Assembly (NCBI GenBank): GCA_937894085.1
Contig: CALCSG010000457.1
Location: forward strand, 1 to 36,617
Length of the DNA stretch: 36,617 nt
Source: an uncultured Gammaproteobacteria bacterium
Lineage (GTDB): Bacteria; Pseudomonadota; Gammaproteobacteria; GCA-001735895
Reading direction: 5' to 3'
Shown in pieces: positions 15,869-24,286 of the stretch. Position 1 is the first letter of the stretch; each line of letters begins with the position of its first letter. Position numbers and translations under genes: made by a program. Below the pieces are notes generated by a model. The model searched no databases. It worked only from the letters and a program-made list of their open reading frames with translations, and was not told where the DNA came from.

Positions 15869-16696
15869 ATGAAGCTTATCAACAAAGTTGGCGGTATTGT
15901 TATTATTGTACTGCTGGCGCTTTCAGGTAGTGCAAAAGCCGATGTGCTGCTACTGGTACATGGTTATCAGGGTAGTGTTTATTCCTGGGAGCATTCCGGT
16001 GTCTCTGCGGTATTACAACAGTTCGGCTGGAAACGTGCAGGTGTTTTGCTAGGAACATATCAGGGTTTGGTCCCGATTCCGATGCAGTGGCAGGATGCCG
16101 ATAACAAGGTCATCAATCTACAGTTAAATTCAGAAGCCCCGCTCAGTGGCCAGGCCAATGTGTTTACAACCGCAGTACGATGGGTTAATGACCGCTATCC
16201 ATCAGAAAAAATCATTATTGCAGGTCATTCTCTGGGCGGGGTCGTTGCGCGCTTATCGCTGGTGCGAAGTGGTGCTCCAAATGTAAAAGCGTTAATCACT
16301 ATTGCCAGTCCACATCTTGGAACCGTGCTGGCTTACCGGGGACTGGATGAAATTGATGATCCTTTTCCCATTAATAAAATAAAAGAGTTCTTAGCCGGTA
16401 ATGACTATGACACGTTGGTGCGTTCCAGAGGTTTGTTACATGACATTGTTCCTGCAGTGCCAGGTAAATTATTATACTGGCTGAATAATCAACAACATCC
16501 GCCGGTTAAATATTACTCTATCGTCAGGTCATCGGTGAATGGTGTGCTTGGTGATCCCATTGTTCCGGGTTTTAGTCAGGATATGGCCAATGTGCAGGCT
16601 ATTGGCAAAAATTCAACGCGTATAATAGAGGGATTTACACATGATTTAAGTGTGCTGGATGGTTATGCGCTGGTGAATATTCTTGAACAACAGTAG
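15869..16696 (+). CDS. Secreted alpha/beta hydrolase (lipase-like)
   Basis: The 275-residue protein has a signal peptide (residues 1-24, ending SAKA before DVLLLVHGYQG) and an alpha/beta-hydrolase fold. HG at 31-32 forms the oxyanion region, and the nucleophile elbow GHSLGG places the serine at 121. The IASPHLG segment recalls lipases and PGAP1-like esterases. It is predicted to be periplasmic or extracellular, cleaving esters; the substrate cannot be told. AGGAG eight bases before the ATG supports this start. It is transcribed alone, divergent from the thioredoxin-kinase operon. Confidence 0.82.
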   Translation: MKLINKVGGIVIIVLLALSGSAKADVLLLVHGYQGSVYSWEHSGVSAVLQQFGWKRAGVLLGTYQGLVPIPMQWQDADNKVINLQLNSEAPLSGQANVFTTAVRWVNDRYPSEKIIIAGHSLGGVVARLSLVRSGAPNVKALITIASPHLGTVLAYRGLDEIDDPFPINKIKEFLAGNDYDTLVRSRGLLHDIVPAVPGKLLYWLNNQQHPPVKYYSIVRSSVNGVLGDPIVPGFSQDMANVQAIGKNSTRIIEGFTHDLSVLDGYALVNILEQQ

Positions 16697-16713
16697 GGTG
16701 CACTGTGTGCACC
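16697..16713. repeat. Short perfect hairpin GGTGCAC/GTGCACC
   Basis: A 7-bp stem with a 3-base loop begins directly after the hydrolase stop codon. A second small hairpin (GAATGC/GCATTC, 16745-16759) lies next to the convergent DUF2288 gene end. Neither has a strong T-run. They may be weak terminators or REP-like dispersed palindromes. Confidence 0.45.
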
Positions 16714-16759
16714 ATTAAAAATCGCATGACCTGGAATTTGTGGGTGAATGCAGCGCATT

Positions 16760-17068
16760 CTACGGTTGCTGGATTAACACCCAGGGTTTGACCACGCTGG
16801 TCCATAAACTGGCATCGTCATTAAACCATTCACGTGCCTGATCGTTACTGACCTGTTGAATCAATTGCGAGTTTAACCAGATTTCTATCTGTTTGGCATT
16901 ATCCTGTTCGAATTGAAAGGCAACCTCGATCAGATCCAGTTGCTGATCAACGAATAAGGTGTAACCACTGGCAAAATGGCGTTGTAGTTCTTTCCAGGGC
17001 ATGCGCGCAGTTTCGCTATTGAGCTTGCCGCGAATGAGTTCTGCACTGGTGATTTCTGGTTTGTTCAT
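16760..17068 (-). CDS. DUF2288-family protein
   Basis: The 102-residue protein has the pattern of the uncharacterised DUF2288 family: KLNSETARMPWKELQRHFASG near the N-terminus, LDLIEVAFQFEQDN in the middle, and a C-terminal segment with W residues. No catalytic motif, signal peptide or membrane segment is visible, so it is a small cytoplasmic protein of unknown role. It lies 89 bases downstream of oxyR on the same strand, so co-transcription with oxyR is possible. Confidence 0.75.
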   Translation of the reverse strand: MNKPEITSAELIRGKLNSETARMPWKELQRHFASGYTLFVDQQLDLIEVAFQFEQDNAKQIEIWLNSQLIQQVSNDQAREWFNDDASLWTSVVKPWVLIQQP

Positions 17069-17157
17069 GATGAATACAAAGGTTAAATTAGTTGTATTGT
17101 ATAGAAAATCAAGTGCATAGTTAATGGCTGTTACCGACCTGGCCGCTATAGATCAGT

Positions 17158-18078
17158 TTAGTCAATAGTTTCAATTCCCGGTAACCCGCATTGCTGGATG
17201 TTATCAATTATCAATTGTATAGCTTCTTTGCGCGGGTAATGTTTACGCCAGGCGAGGGCAACCGTTCTACTGGGCTGAGGGGGGCTGAAGTACTTGATTT
17301 TTATTAGATCAGAGTTGTGCTGACTGTTTAGCATGCTGGTGCAGGGTAAAACGGTGATACCGGTGCCTGCTGCCACCATGTGTCGAATAGTTTCCAGAGA
17401 ACTACCTTCAAGCGTACGGGTTAATTCGTTGTTTTCAGTAATACATTTGGGACAGGCCAGCAATACCTGGTCTCGAAAGCAATGACCTGCTCCTAATAGC
17501 ATCAGGTCCTGACCAACAAGTTCATTAACCTTGATCTGCTTTTTTTCTACCCATTTATGGTGAGAGTAAATGGCTACTACAAATGGTTCTTTATATAAAG
17601 GGAAAGTCTCAATTCCCGGTTCATCAAAGGGATAAGAAATAATAATGGCATCAAGTTCTCCCTGTTTTAGCGATTGAGACAGGTTGGCAGTAAAATTTTC
17701 TTCGATAATTAGCGTCATCTTCGGCGCATTTTTGCGCAGCCCGGGAATCAGATCGGGTAACAGATATGGTCCGATGGTGTAAATAGCCCCCAGTTTAAAA
17801 GTGCCTGATAACGGGTCTTTGCCCTGCTGAGAGATTTCATTAATGACATGAGTTTCCTGTAACACCTTCTGCGCCTGTTGTACGATTTTCTGGCCGATGT
17901 CGGTGATACGTATTTCATTTTTCGAGCTGCGTTCGAACAGTTTTACATTGAGCTCTTCTTCAAGCTTTTTTATGGCGATACTTAACGTAGGCTGACTTAC
18001 AAAGCAGGCCTGGGCTGCATGCCCAAAGTGTTTTTTCTGTGCTACGGCAACGATGTAACGAAGTTCAGTAAGTGTCAT
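17158..18078 (-). CDS. oxyR: OxyR, hydrogen-peroxide-sensing LysR regulator
   Basis: The 306-residue LysR-type regulator has an N-terminal helix-turn-helix (about 1-60, with HFGHAAQACFVSQPTLSIAIKKLEEELN). In its effector domain, GHCFRDQVLLAC places two cysteines nine residues apart, the same spacing as Cys199-Cys208 in E. coli OxyR, where peroxide forms a disulfide that activates catalase and peroxidase genes. LEGSSLETIRHMVAAGTGITVLP is also typical of OxyR. No catalase or ahpC gene is adjacent. It is divergent from a TerB-family gene with 123 bases between them. Confidence 0.92.
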   Translation of the reverse strand: MTLTELRYIVAVAQKKHFGHAAQACFVSQPTLSIAIKKLEEELNVKLFERSSKNEIRITDIGQKIVQQAQKVLQETHVINEISQQGKDPLSGTFKLGAIYTIGPYLLPDLIPGLRKNAPKMTLIIEENFTANLSQSLKQGELDAIIISYPFDEPGIETFPLYKEPFVVAIYSHHKWVEKKQIKVNELVGQDLMLLGAGHCFRDQVLLACPKCITENNELTRTLEGSSLETIRHMVAAGTGITVLPCTSMLNSQHNSDLIKIKYFSPPQPSRTVALAWRKHYPRKEAIQLIIDNIQQCGLPGIETID

Positions 18079-18201
18079 AATTCAATATAGCTTCAAAGAT
18101 TATATTAGTTTGATGACTGTATTGGTAAATAGCAATGAAAAAATGGCTTTCAATCAATTTAATCTATTAAGTTTTTCTCTCAAATTGATTAGAATAGTCG
18201 A

Positions 18202-18651
18202 ATGAATAATCTTATTAAGAAATTTTTTCAACCAGCCTTCCAACGCTTTAATGAAGTTCAGCCATCGATGGCGATAGATCTTGCTACTGCAACGTTGATG
18301 GTTGAAGTGAGTAAAGCTGATTTTTCGCAGGATGAAGCTGAATTACAGAGTATTCGGCTATTATTGCTGAAGCACCTTTCCCTGTGTGAAGAGGAAGTGG
18401 ATACTTTGCTGGCAAATGCTCATGAAGAAGCGGATCGATTAGTGTCGTTGCAACATATTACCCGTTTAATGAATGAGCAGCTTGATCAGAAAGCCAAAGC
18501 GAAAGTGATTGAATTAATGTGGATGGTGGCTTTTGCCGATGGTGAGAAGCATCATTATGAAGAACATTTACTGAGGAAGGTTGCCGATTTACTGTATGTT
18601 TCTCATGAAGACTTCATAAAAGCCAGAATGCTGGCAGAAAAAACAGCCTGA
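18202..18651 (+). CDS. TerB-family protein
   Basis: The 149-residue protein matches the tellurite-resistance TerB-like (DUF533-related) helical family: IDLATATLMVEVSKADFSQDE and, later, VIELMWMVAFADGEKHHYEEHLLRKVADLLYVS, with the acidic residues that can bind metal in TerB. It is cytoplasmic and all-helical. Despite the family name, a single chromosomal TerB-like gene without terC/terD rarely implies tellurite resistance; its role is unknown. It is divergent from oxyR. Confidence 0.82.
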   Translation: MNNLIKKFFQPAFQRFNEVQPSMAIDLATATLMVEVSKADFSQDEAELQSIRLLLLKHLSLCEEEVDTLLANAHEEADRLVSLQHITRLMNEQLDQKAKAKVIELMWMVAFADGEKHHYEEHLLRKVADLLYVSHEDFIKARMLAEKTA

Positions 18652-18664
18652 CCAAAAAGCATTT

Positions 18665-18802
18665 CACCACGAAGGCACGAAGAGCACGAAGGTTTGTGGG
18701 TATGGTTTAAATTTGCAGGTCATGCCTGGATTCAAACAGAGTGCTTACTCTTAATAATAATCCCAGCTATTTTTTCTTCGTATTCTCCGTGGCTTCGTGG
18801 TG
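18665..18802. repeat. CACGAAG-type palindromic intergenic repeat (MITE-like)
   Basis: Bases 18665-18691 (CACCACGAAGGCACGAAGAG...) and 18776-18802 are inverted repeats matching at 23 of 27 positions, separated by about 84 bases. The left arm also holds three internal CACGAAG units. CACCACGAAGGCACGAAG-like sequences are familiar dispersed repeats in many proteobacterial genomes. No ORF is seen between the arms, so it is probably a non-autonomous repeat or transcribed hairpin between convergent genes. Confidence 0.7.
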
Positions 18803-18812
18803 CATATTTTCT

Positions 18813-19247
18813 TTAATTAGCAAAAAACTGCTGGCGTAGCTTTATGTTACCAACCTGTCCATCAGCGGTTTTTACTTTAATCGAAAAATCTAAAGTTTCG
18901 CGATTAGTCACTGAAAAAACACTGATGTAATAAATGGCTTTTTGTTCTTCAATTTTACGTAATTCGATAGCGCGTAACTGTCCGGTTAAGTTAGTTGCAC
19001 TGACATCAATTTCGGCTTCTACACCTTGAAAACCTGCGCCTTTTGCGAGTACGGATATATTTAACAATCCTTTGTTTTTACTGCGCGTAATACCATACGC
19101 AGTTGCTACGGCAGGCGGTAGAGATTCTGTTGAAATGGCGTTGTAATGAACAATGTAATTTCCTACTTCCTGGGAACTTTCTGCAAATGCAATAGATTGG
19201 AAGCCGATTAAAATACTAATAAAGGCTAATGATATTATTTTTTTCAT
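18813..19247 (-). CDS. Secreted DUF4426-family protein
   Basis: The protein is about 144 residues from the chosen start. It begins MKKIISLAFISILIGF and ends its signal peptide near AFA-ESS, followed by a beta-rich domain (VGNYIVHYNAISTESLPPAVATAYGI) that fits DUF4426. The role is unknown and the likely location is the periplasm. I chose ATG 19247 because GGAG lies seven bases upstream and the signal peptide starts there; an upstream ATG at 19280 would add eleven unlikely residues. It is transcribed apart from, but in the same direction as, the yggU operon. Confidence 0.78.
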   Translation of the reverse strand: MKKIISLAFISILIGFQSIAFAESSQEVGNYIVHYNAISTESLPPAVATAYGITRSKNKGLLNISVLAKGAGFQGVEAEIDVSATNLTGQLRAIELRKIEEQKAIYYISVFSVTNRETLDFSIKVKTADGQVGNIKLRQQFFAN

Positions 19248-19352
19248 GTTTTCTCCGTTGGTATCATGTTGTGGGATCAAATTAAAATTATAATAACTGC
19301 TGATATTGAACCCTGTTATAAGTATAGAACGTATTTAATTAAAAAGATTCGA

Positions 19353-19652
19353 TTATTGTTTTGATAAATTAATTATTTTATCTGGAATTTCAGTGATATT
19401 TTTTATAATCAGGGTTTTTCGCCGTCCACTTAACCCCCTTTGAATAGACACCTGTGATTTAGAGGTTTCACACAGTTTGGCAATAAAAGTAATCAACGCT
19501 TTATTTGCCTTACCCTCAACCGGCGGTGTTTTAAGCTGTATTTTCAGGCAGTTATCATACAGACCGCTAAGCTGCTCCTGCGCTGCCCCGGGTTGAATAT
19601 GGCAGAATAAGGTAAGTTGATTATTTTTTAAAACCCAGGGCTGTCGATTCAT
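19353..19652 (-). CDS. yggU: DUF167 / YggU-family protein
   Basis: The 99-residue protein has the DUF167 pattern: LTLFCHIQPGAAQEQLSG, LKIQLKTPPVEGKANKALITFIAKL and the final SGRRKTLIIKNI. The function is unknown. Its start overlaps the yggT stop by four bases (ATGA), the arrangement often found in gammaproteobacteria, so it is the last gene of the yggS-proC-yggT-yggU operon. Confidence 0.9.
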   Translation of the reverse strand: MNRQPWVLKNNQLTLFCHIQPGAAQEQLSGLYDNCLKIQLKTPPVEGKANKALITFIAKLCETSKSQVSIQRGLSGRRKTLIIKNITEIPDKIINLSKQ

Positions 19653-20257
19653 AATTGAGCAGCGAGATACACGATAGGGGGAATCAGCAACATTTTTAGT
19701 ACCATTAGTCCTAATGAAGCAAAAAGCGGGGATAAGTCGAGCCCCCCCAGTGGTGGAATAAATTTCTGAATGGGTCTCATGACCGGTTGACTGAGGGTGT
19801 TGATTAATCCAATCACGGGGTTGTAACCACCGCTATTTACCCAACTGAGAATGACCGAAACGATGATAGCAAATAAAAATATATTGATAAACATCGAAAG
19901 AATTTCAGCCAGTGCAATAATCAACATGCCGAAAATGCTTACAGAACCAATAGGTGCCAGCACATTGGCTAACTCCACAACGCCTGCTCCTAAAGCTTTG
20001 AGAATAAAATACTTAAGCATGATAATAATCAGGGCAAGCGTTAGAGCGGCTATATCCTGACCACCAAAACCGGGGATAATTCTACGTAAAGGTTTTAACG
20101 GGGGGGTGGTTGCACGAACAATAAACTGGGAAACAGGGTTGTAGAAGTCGGCGCGTAACCATTGCAGCATGAAGCGTAATAAAACCAGAAAAATATACAG
20201 GTCTAGAAGCGTGTTAATTATCAATACTAGCGGCGATGTCAGGTAGGATGAACCCAT
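19649..20257 (-). CDS. yggT: YggT-family integral membrane protein
   Basis: The 202-residue membrane protein has two YGGT repeats. Repeat one includes FYNPVSQFIVRATTPPLKPLRRIIPGFGGQDIAAL and repeat two includes GYNPVIGLINTLSQPVMRPIQKFIPPLGGLDLSPL, each flanked by hydrophobic helices. The family is linked to osmotic or cell-division-associated roles, but the mechanism is unclear. It is the third gene of the yggS-proC-yggT-yggU unit. Confidence 0.93.
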   Translation of the reverse strand: MGSSYLTSPLVLIINTLLDLYIFLVLLRFMLQWLRADFYNPVSQFIVRATTPPLKPLRRIIPGFGGQDIAALTLALIIIMLKYFILKALGAGVVELANVLAPIGSVSIFGMLIIALAEILSMFINIFLFAIIVSVILSWVNSGGYNPVIGLINTLSQPVMRPIQKFIPPLGGLDLSPLFASLGLMVLKMLLIPPIVYLAAQL

Positions 20258-20349
20258 TTTAAATTCTCGATTTAAGTGTTACTAAGTTTTAATATTACCT
20301 GAATCAATAACTTGTGCCAGAAACTGTCATAAAGTTACTAATTCAGGTA

Positions 20350-21192
20350 TTAGATAGTGTCGCCAGCCAGTTCGTCGGCCAGTTCAACAGAGCGTTTTGC
20401 GGCAGCCTGTGTTGCCTCCAGTACAAGTTGCTGTAATCCATTATGCTGGAAGCTGGCTATAGCCTGTTCGGTTGTGCCGCCTTTTGATGTAACTTGCTGA
20501 CGTAGAGTGCAGACATCTTCGTCGATCGCCATAGTGGCTGCGCCCAGTGCCGTTTGGCGGGCCAGTTTTGCTGCGGTTTCATTATCCAGGCCCAGTTCTA
20601 TAGCGGCATTTTGTAATGCTTCGATAAACAGGAAAAAATAAGCCGGCCCGCTGCCTGATATGGCGGTTACCGCATCTAACTGAGATTCCTGTTCCACCCA
20701 GACGGTAATCCCCGTACTTTGTAGAATTTTTTCTGCACTTTGTTTCTGGCTTAGGCTCACGGCAGAGTTAGCGAACAGGGCTGATGCACCCAGATTAACC
20801 AGAGACGGCGTGTTTGGCATGCATCTTACCACTGCATGATCTCCGCCAAGCCAGCGGTTAATATCGCTTTCACGAATGCCTGCGGCTATGCTGATAAAGA
20901 GTGGTTTACGCTGAGTTTTGCTGAGGGAAATCGCAACTGATCTGCATACCTGCTGCATAACCTGCGGTTTGACGGCCAGCACAATGATATCCGCAGAAGA
21001 TATCGCAATGCCGTTGTCAGTTTCTGTGCAAATCGAAAAATCATCATGTAGTTGCTGAAGTTTCGCAGCATTTATATCATTAGCAATAAGATTTTGAGGC
21101 GGGTACTGATTGGCTATCAGGCCACCTATCAGGCTGCTGGCCATATTGCCTGCGCCAATAAAGCAGATAGTAGCTGTTGTTTTGTTGGTCAT
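20350..21192 (-). CDS. proC: Pyrroline-5-carboxylate reductase
   Basis: The 280-residue enzyme reduces 1-pyrroline-5-carboxylate to proline with NAD(P)H, the last step of proline synthesis. The Rossmann motif CFIGAGNMASSLIGGL is at residues 10-25, VVRCMPNTPSLVNLGASAL is mid-sequence, and the C-terminal signature ISGSGPAYFFLFIEAL and TSKGGTTEQAIASF are both present. It starts 23 bases after yggS and precedes yggT, forming one operon. Confidence 0.97.
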   Translation of the reverse strand: MTNKTTATICFIGAGNMASSLIGGLIANQYPPQNLIANDINAAKLQQLHDDFSICTETDNGIAISSADIIVLAVKPQVMQQVCRSVAISLSKTQRKPLFISIAAGIRESDINRWLGGDHAVVRCMPNTPSLVNLGASALFANSAVSLSQKQSAEKILQSTGITVWVEQESQLDAVTAISGSGPAYFFLFIEALQNAAIELGLDNETAAKLARQTALGAATMAIDEDVCTLRQQVTSKGGTTEQAIASFQHNGLQQLVLEATQAAAKRSVELADELAGDTI

Positions 21193-21215
21193 ATTATTTT
21201 ATTTAACAGTTAGTT

Positions 21216-21920
21216 TTAGGTTGTCCGGGCGCCAAAAATGGCAGTGCCTATTCTAACCAGTGTTGAACCTTCTGCAATGGCTGCTTGCATATCCTCACTC
21301 ATTCCCATTGAAAGCGTATCGCAATCGGGGCAGTACTGCTGGAGTTCGGTTAATGCCTGTCTCATCTTTGCAAAAGGAATTCGCTGTTGTTGTGGATCTT
21401 TATGGATGGCAGGAATAGCCATTAAACCGCGTAGTTTTAATCGGGGAAGTGGTGCAATTTGGTGTGCTAAAGAGAGAATTTCATTTAACTGAATGCCTGA
21501 TTTAGCGGGCTCATTGTCAATATTGACCTGCAGTAGTACGTTTAGTGGTGAATTATTGGCAGGACGTTCATCACTTAACCTTCGAGCAATTTTGAGCCTG
21601 TCAATGCTATGAACCCAGTCAAAAAGTTCACTGATTTTACGGGTTTTGTTGGATTGAATCGGCCCTATATAATGCCAGATGATATTTTTATCGCGTAAAG
21701 CGATAATTTTTTGTTCGGCTTCCTGTAAATAATTTTCGCCAAAATCCCGTTGGCCGCAATGGTAGGCGATTTCAATATCGGAAACAGGCTTGGTTTTACT
21801 GACGGCAAGCAGGGTTACCTTATTCGGGTCACGTTGAAAGTCGCGGGCAGTCTGCTTAATTTTGTTTTGCACCAGGGCAAGATTTTTTTCGATGTTATGC
21901 ATAGCTTTTGCTATAGTCAT
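21216..21920 (-). CDS. yggS: YggS/PROSC-family PLP-binding protein
   Basis: The 234-residue protein binds pyridoxal phosphate through Lys42 in LLAVSKTKP and helps keep free PLP balanced in the cytoplasm. DFGENYLQEAEQK, WHYIGPIQSNKTR and SMGMSEDMQAAIAEGSTLVRIGTAIFG are family signatures. It is the first gene of the operon and is divergent from pilT with 91 bases between starts. Confidence 0.96.
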   Translation of the reverse strand: MTIAKAMHNIEKNLALVQNKIKQTARDFQRDPNKVTLLAVSKTKPVSDIEIAYHCGQRDFGENYLQEAEQKIIALRDKNIIWHYIGPIQSNKTRKISELFDWVHSIDRLKIARRLSDERPANNSPLNVLLQVNIDNEPAKSGIQLNEILSLAHQIAPLPRLKLRGLMAIPAIHKDPQQQRIPFAKMRQALTELQQYCPDCDTLSMGMSEDMQAAIAEGSTLVRIGTAIFGARTT

Positions 21921-22011
21921 TGCTAATAAGTGACATGCTTCTACTATAATTTAAAAAAATGAATATTACACCACTTCCGATAATAACTAATAATCAACAT
22001 TAGAGAACAAC

Positions 22012-23046
22012 ATGGATATAGCTCAACTTCTTGCCTTTGGCGTGAAACAAGGCGCTTCAGATTTGCACCTTTCAGCCGGGTTACCCCCGATGATCAGGGT
22101 GGATGGTGATATTCGTAGAATTAATGTACCGGAAATGGACCATAAGCAGGTTCATGACATGCTCTACGATATCATGAGTGATAAACAGCGTAAGGATTTT
22201 GAAGAGTTTCTGGAAACAGACTTTTCATTTGAAATACCGGGGCTGGCACGTTTTCGTGTCAACGCATTTAATCATAATCGAGGTGCTGGCGGTGTTTTTA
22301 GAACCATCCCTTCCAAAATTCTGTCACTGGAAGATCTTGGTGCTCCGTCGATTTTTAAGGATATTTCTGAATATCCTCGTGGAATAGTATTAGTCACCGG
22401 CCCCACCGGTTCAGGTAAGTCGACCACGCTGGCAGCCATGGTAGACTATAAGAATGATACTGAATATGGTCATATTCTGACCGTTGAAGACCCGATAGAA
22501 TTTGTACATCAGAGTAAAAAGTGCCTGGTTAACCAGCGTGAGGTACATCGTGATACATTGGGTTTTAATGAAGCGCTTCGCTCTGCATTACGTGAAGACC
22601 CGGATACTATTCTGGTGGGCGAAATGCGTGATCTTGAAACCATTCGATTAGCATTGTCTGCCGCTGAAACAGGTCACCTTGTTTTTGGTACCCTGCACAC
22701 CAGTTCAGCCGCTAAAACGATCGATCGAATCGTCGATGTTTTTCCTGCCGCTGAAAAGTCGATGGTTCGTTCGATGTTATCGGAATCACTGAAAGCAGTA
22801 ATTTCACAGACATTGATGAAAAAAATTGGTGGTGGTCGTGTCGCAGCTCATGAAATCATGATCGGGACACCGGCTATTCGAAACCTGATTCGTGAAGACA
22901 AGATTGCCCAGATGTACTCGGCCATACAGACCGGTCAGAGCCTGGGAATGCAGACGCTGGATCAGAACCTTAAAACGATACTGGCTCAGGGCTTAATATC
23001 AAAAGAAGAAGCCAGGAAAAAGGCAGCTAATCCTGATGCTATTTAG
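22012..23046 (+). CDS. pilT: Type IV pilus retraction ATPase PilT
   Basis: The 344-residue hexameric ATPase depolymerises type IV pili, driving twitching. The Walker A motif GPTGSGKST is at residues 130-138, the Asp and His boxes are present (LTVEDPIEF, TGHLVFGTLHTSS), and the PilT-specific motif AIRNLIRE is in the C-terminal domain. It is the first of three tandem ATPase genes on the plus strand and divergent from yggS, as in Pseudomonas. Confidence 0.97.
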   Translation: MDIAQLLAFGVKQGASDLHLSAGLPPMIRVDGDIRRINVPEMDHKQVHDMLYDIMSDKQRKDFEEFLETDFSFEIPGLARFRVNAFNHNRGAGGVFRTIPSKILSLEDLGAPSIFKDISEYPRGIVLVTGPTGSGKSTTLAAMVDYKNDTEYGHILTVEDPIEFVHQSKKCLVNQREVHRDTLGFNEALRSALREDPDTILVGEMRDLETIRLALSAAETGHLVFGTLHTSSAAKTIDRIVDVFPAAEKSMVRSMLSESLKAVISQTLMKKIGGGRVAAHEIMIGTPAIRNLIREDKIAQMYSAIQTGQSLGMQTLDQNLKTILAQGLISKEEARKKAANPDAI

Positions 23047-23085
23047 CATCCAGGTTTATCAGGTTAATATTTAAAGGCAAAAAAT

Positions 23086-24261
23086 ATGGATAGAAATAAA
23101 GCGATAGGTTTTATGCATGACCTGTTAAGAATGATGGTTAGCAAAGGAGGATCGGACCTGTTTATTACGACTGGTTCACCACCAGCCATGAAAATTGACG
23201 GCAAGATCGCTACGGTATCAAAGCAAATTCTGGCTCCCACGCATACCCAGATGCTGGCCCGATCTATTATGAATGACAAACAGGTGTCTGAATTTGAGGG
23301 GCATCAGGAATGTAATTTTTCAATTGCCTTACCCGGCGTTGCCCGTTTTCGTGTGAATGCGTTTGTACAACGTGGCAGTACCGGGCTGGTATTGCGTATC
23401 ATTAATTCTGAAATCCCCAGTTTTGAAGAACTTAACCTGCCGAATACGTTGCAGGACATTACCATGACCAAGCGTGGACTGGTTATTTTTGTCGGTGGTA
23501 CCGGTTCGGGTAAATCAACCTCTTTAGCATCAATGGTGGATTATCGAAACCGTCACAGTTATGGTCATATTATAACTATTGAAGATCCGGTAGAATTTGT
23601 GCATGAACATCGTAACTGCCTGGTGACTCAACGTGAAGTGGGCGTTGACACCGATAGCTATGAAATTGCCCTGAAAAATACCTTGCGACAGGCACCTGAC
23701 GTGATTTTAATCGGCGAAATCAGAGATAGAGAGGCCATGGATCACGCCATCGCCTTTGCTGAAACCGGGCACCTTTGTCTTTCTACATTACATGCAAACA
23801 GTACTAACCAGGCACTGGATAGAATTATCAACTTTTTCCCTGAAGAGCGACGTCAACAGTTATTGATGGATTTATCGTTAAACCTGAAAGCTCTGATTTC
23901 TCAACGACTGATACCCCGTATCGATGGTGTCGGCCGTATTCCCGCCGTTGAGATTATGATTAACACACCTTTGATGCAGGATCTGATTTTTAAAGGTGAA
24001 GTGCATGAGATGAAATCTTTAATAAAAAAATCGAATGAACAGGGCATGAAAACATTTGATCAGGCTTTATACGATTTATACGAAAGTCGACAGATTACCT
24101 TTGAAGATGCTCTGAGAAATGCTGATTCAGTGAATGATTTACGACTGCGAATAAAACTGGAAAGCGATACAGCAAGAAAAAGCGGACTGGTGGATGATCA
24201 TCGTGATGATTTCGAGCTGGAAGATGCTGAGGATGATAATTCACCTGGTGGAATGATATAG
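23086..24261 (+). CDS. pilU: PilU, PilT-dependent retraction ATPase
   Basis: The 391-residue protein matches PilU in length and order: GGSDLFITTGSPPAMKI near the N-terminus, Walker A GGTGSGKST, ALKNTLRQAPDVILIGEIRDREAMDH and GHLCLSTLHANSTNQALDRI. PilU assists PilT with high-force retraction. The C-terminal HEMKSLIKKSNEQGMKTFDQALYDLY replaces the AIRNLIRE motif of PilT. An acidic tail follows residue 370. It starts 39 bases after pilT. Confidence 0.95.
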   Translation: MDRNKAIGFMHDLLRMMVSKGGSDLFITTGSPPAMKIDGKIATVSKQILAPTHTQMLARSIMNDKQVSEFEGHQECNFSIALPGVARFRVNAFVQRGSTGLVLRIINSEIPSFEELNLPNTLQDITMTKRGLVIFVGGTGSGKSTSLASMVDYRNRHSYGHIITIEDPVEFVHEHRNCLVTQREVGVDTDSYEIALKNTLRQAPDVILIGEIRDREAMDHAIAFAETGHLCLSTLHANSTNQALDRIINFFPEERRQQLLMDLSLNLKALISQRLIPRIDGVGRIPAVEIMINTPLMQDLIFKGEVHEMKSLIKKSNEQGMKTFDQALYDLYESRQITFEDALRNADSVNDLRLRIKLESDTARKSGLVDDHRDDFELEDAEDDNSPGGMI

Positions 24262-24286
24262 AAACTTTAAGGTTTAGGTATTCGTA

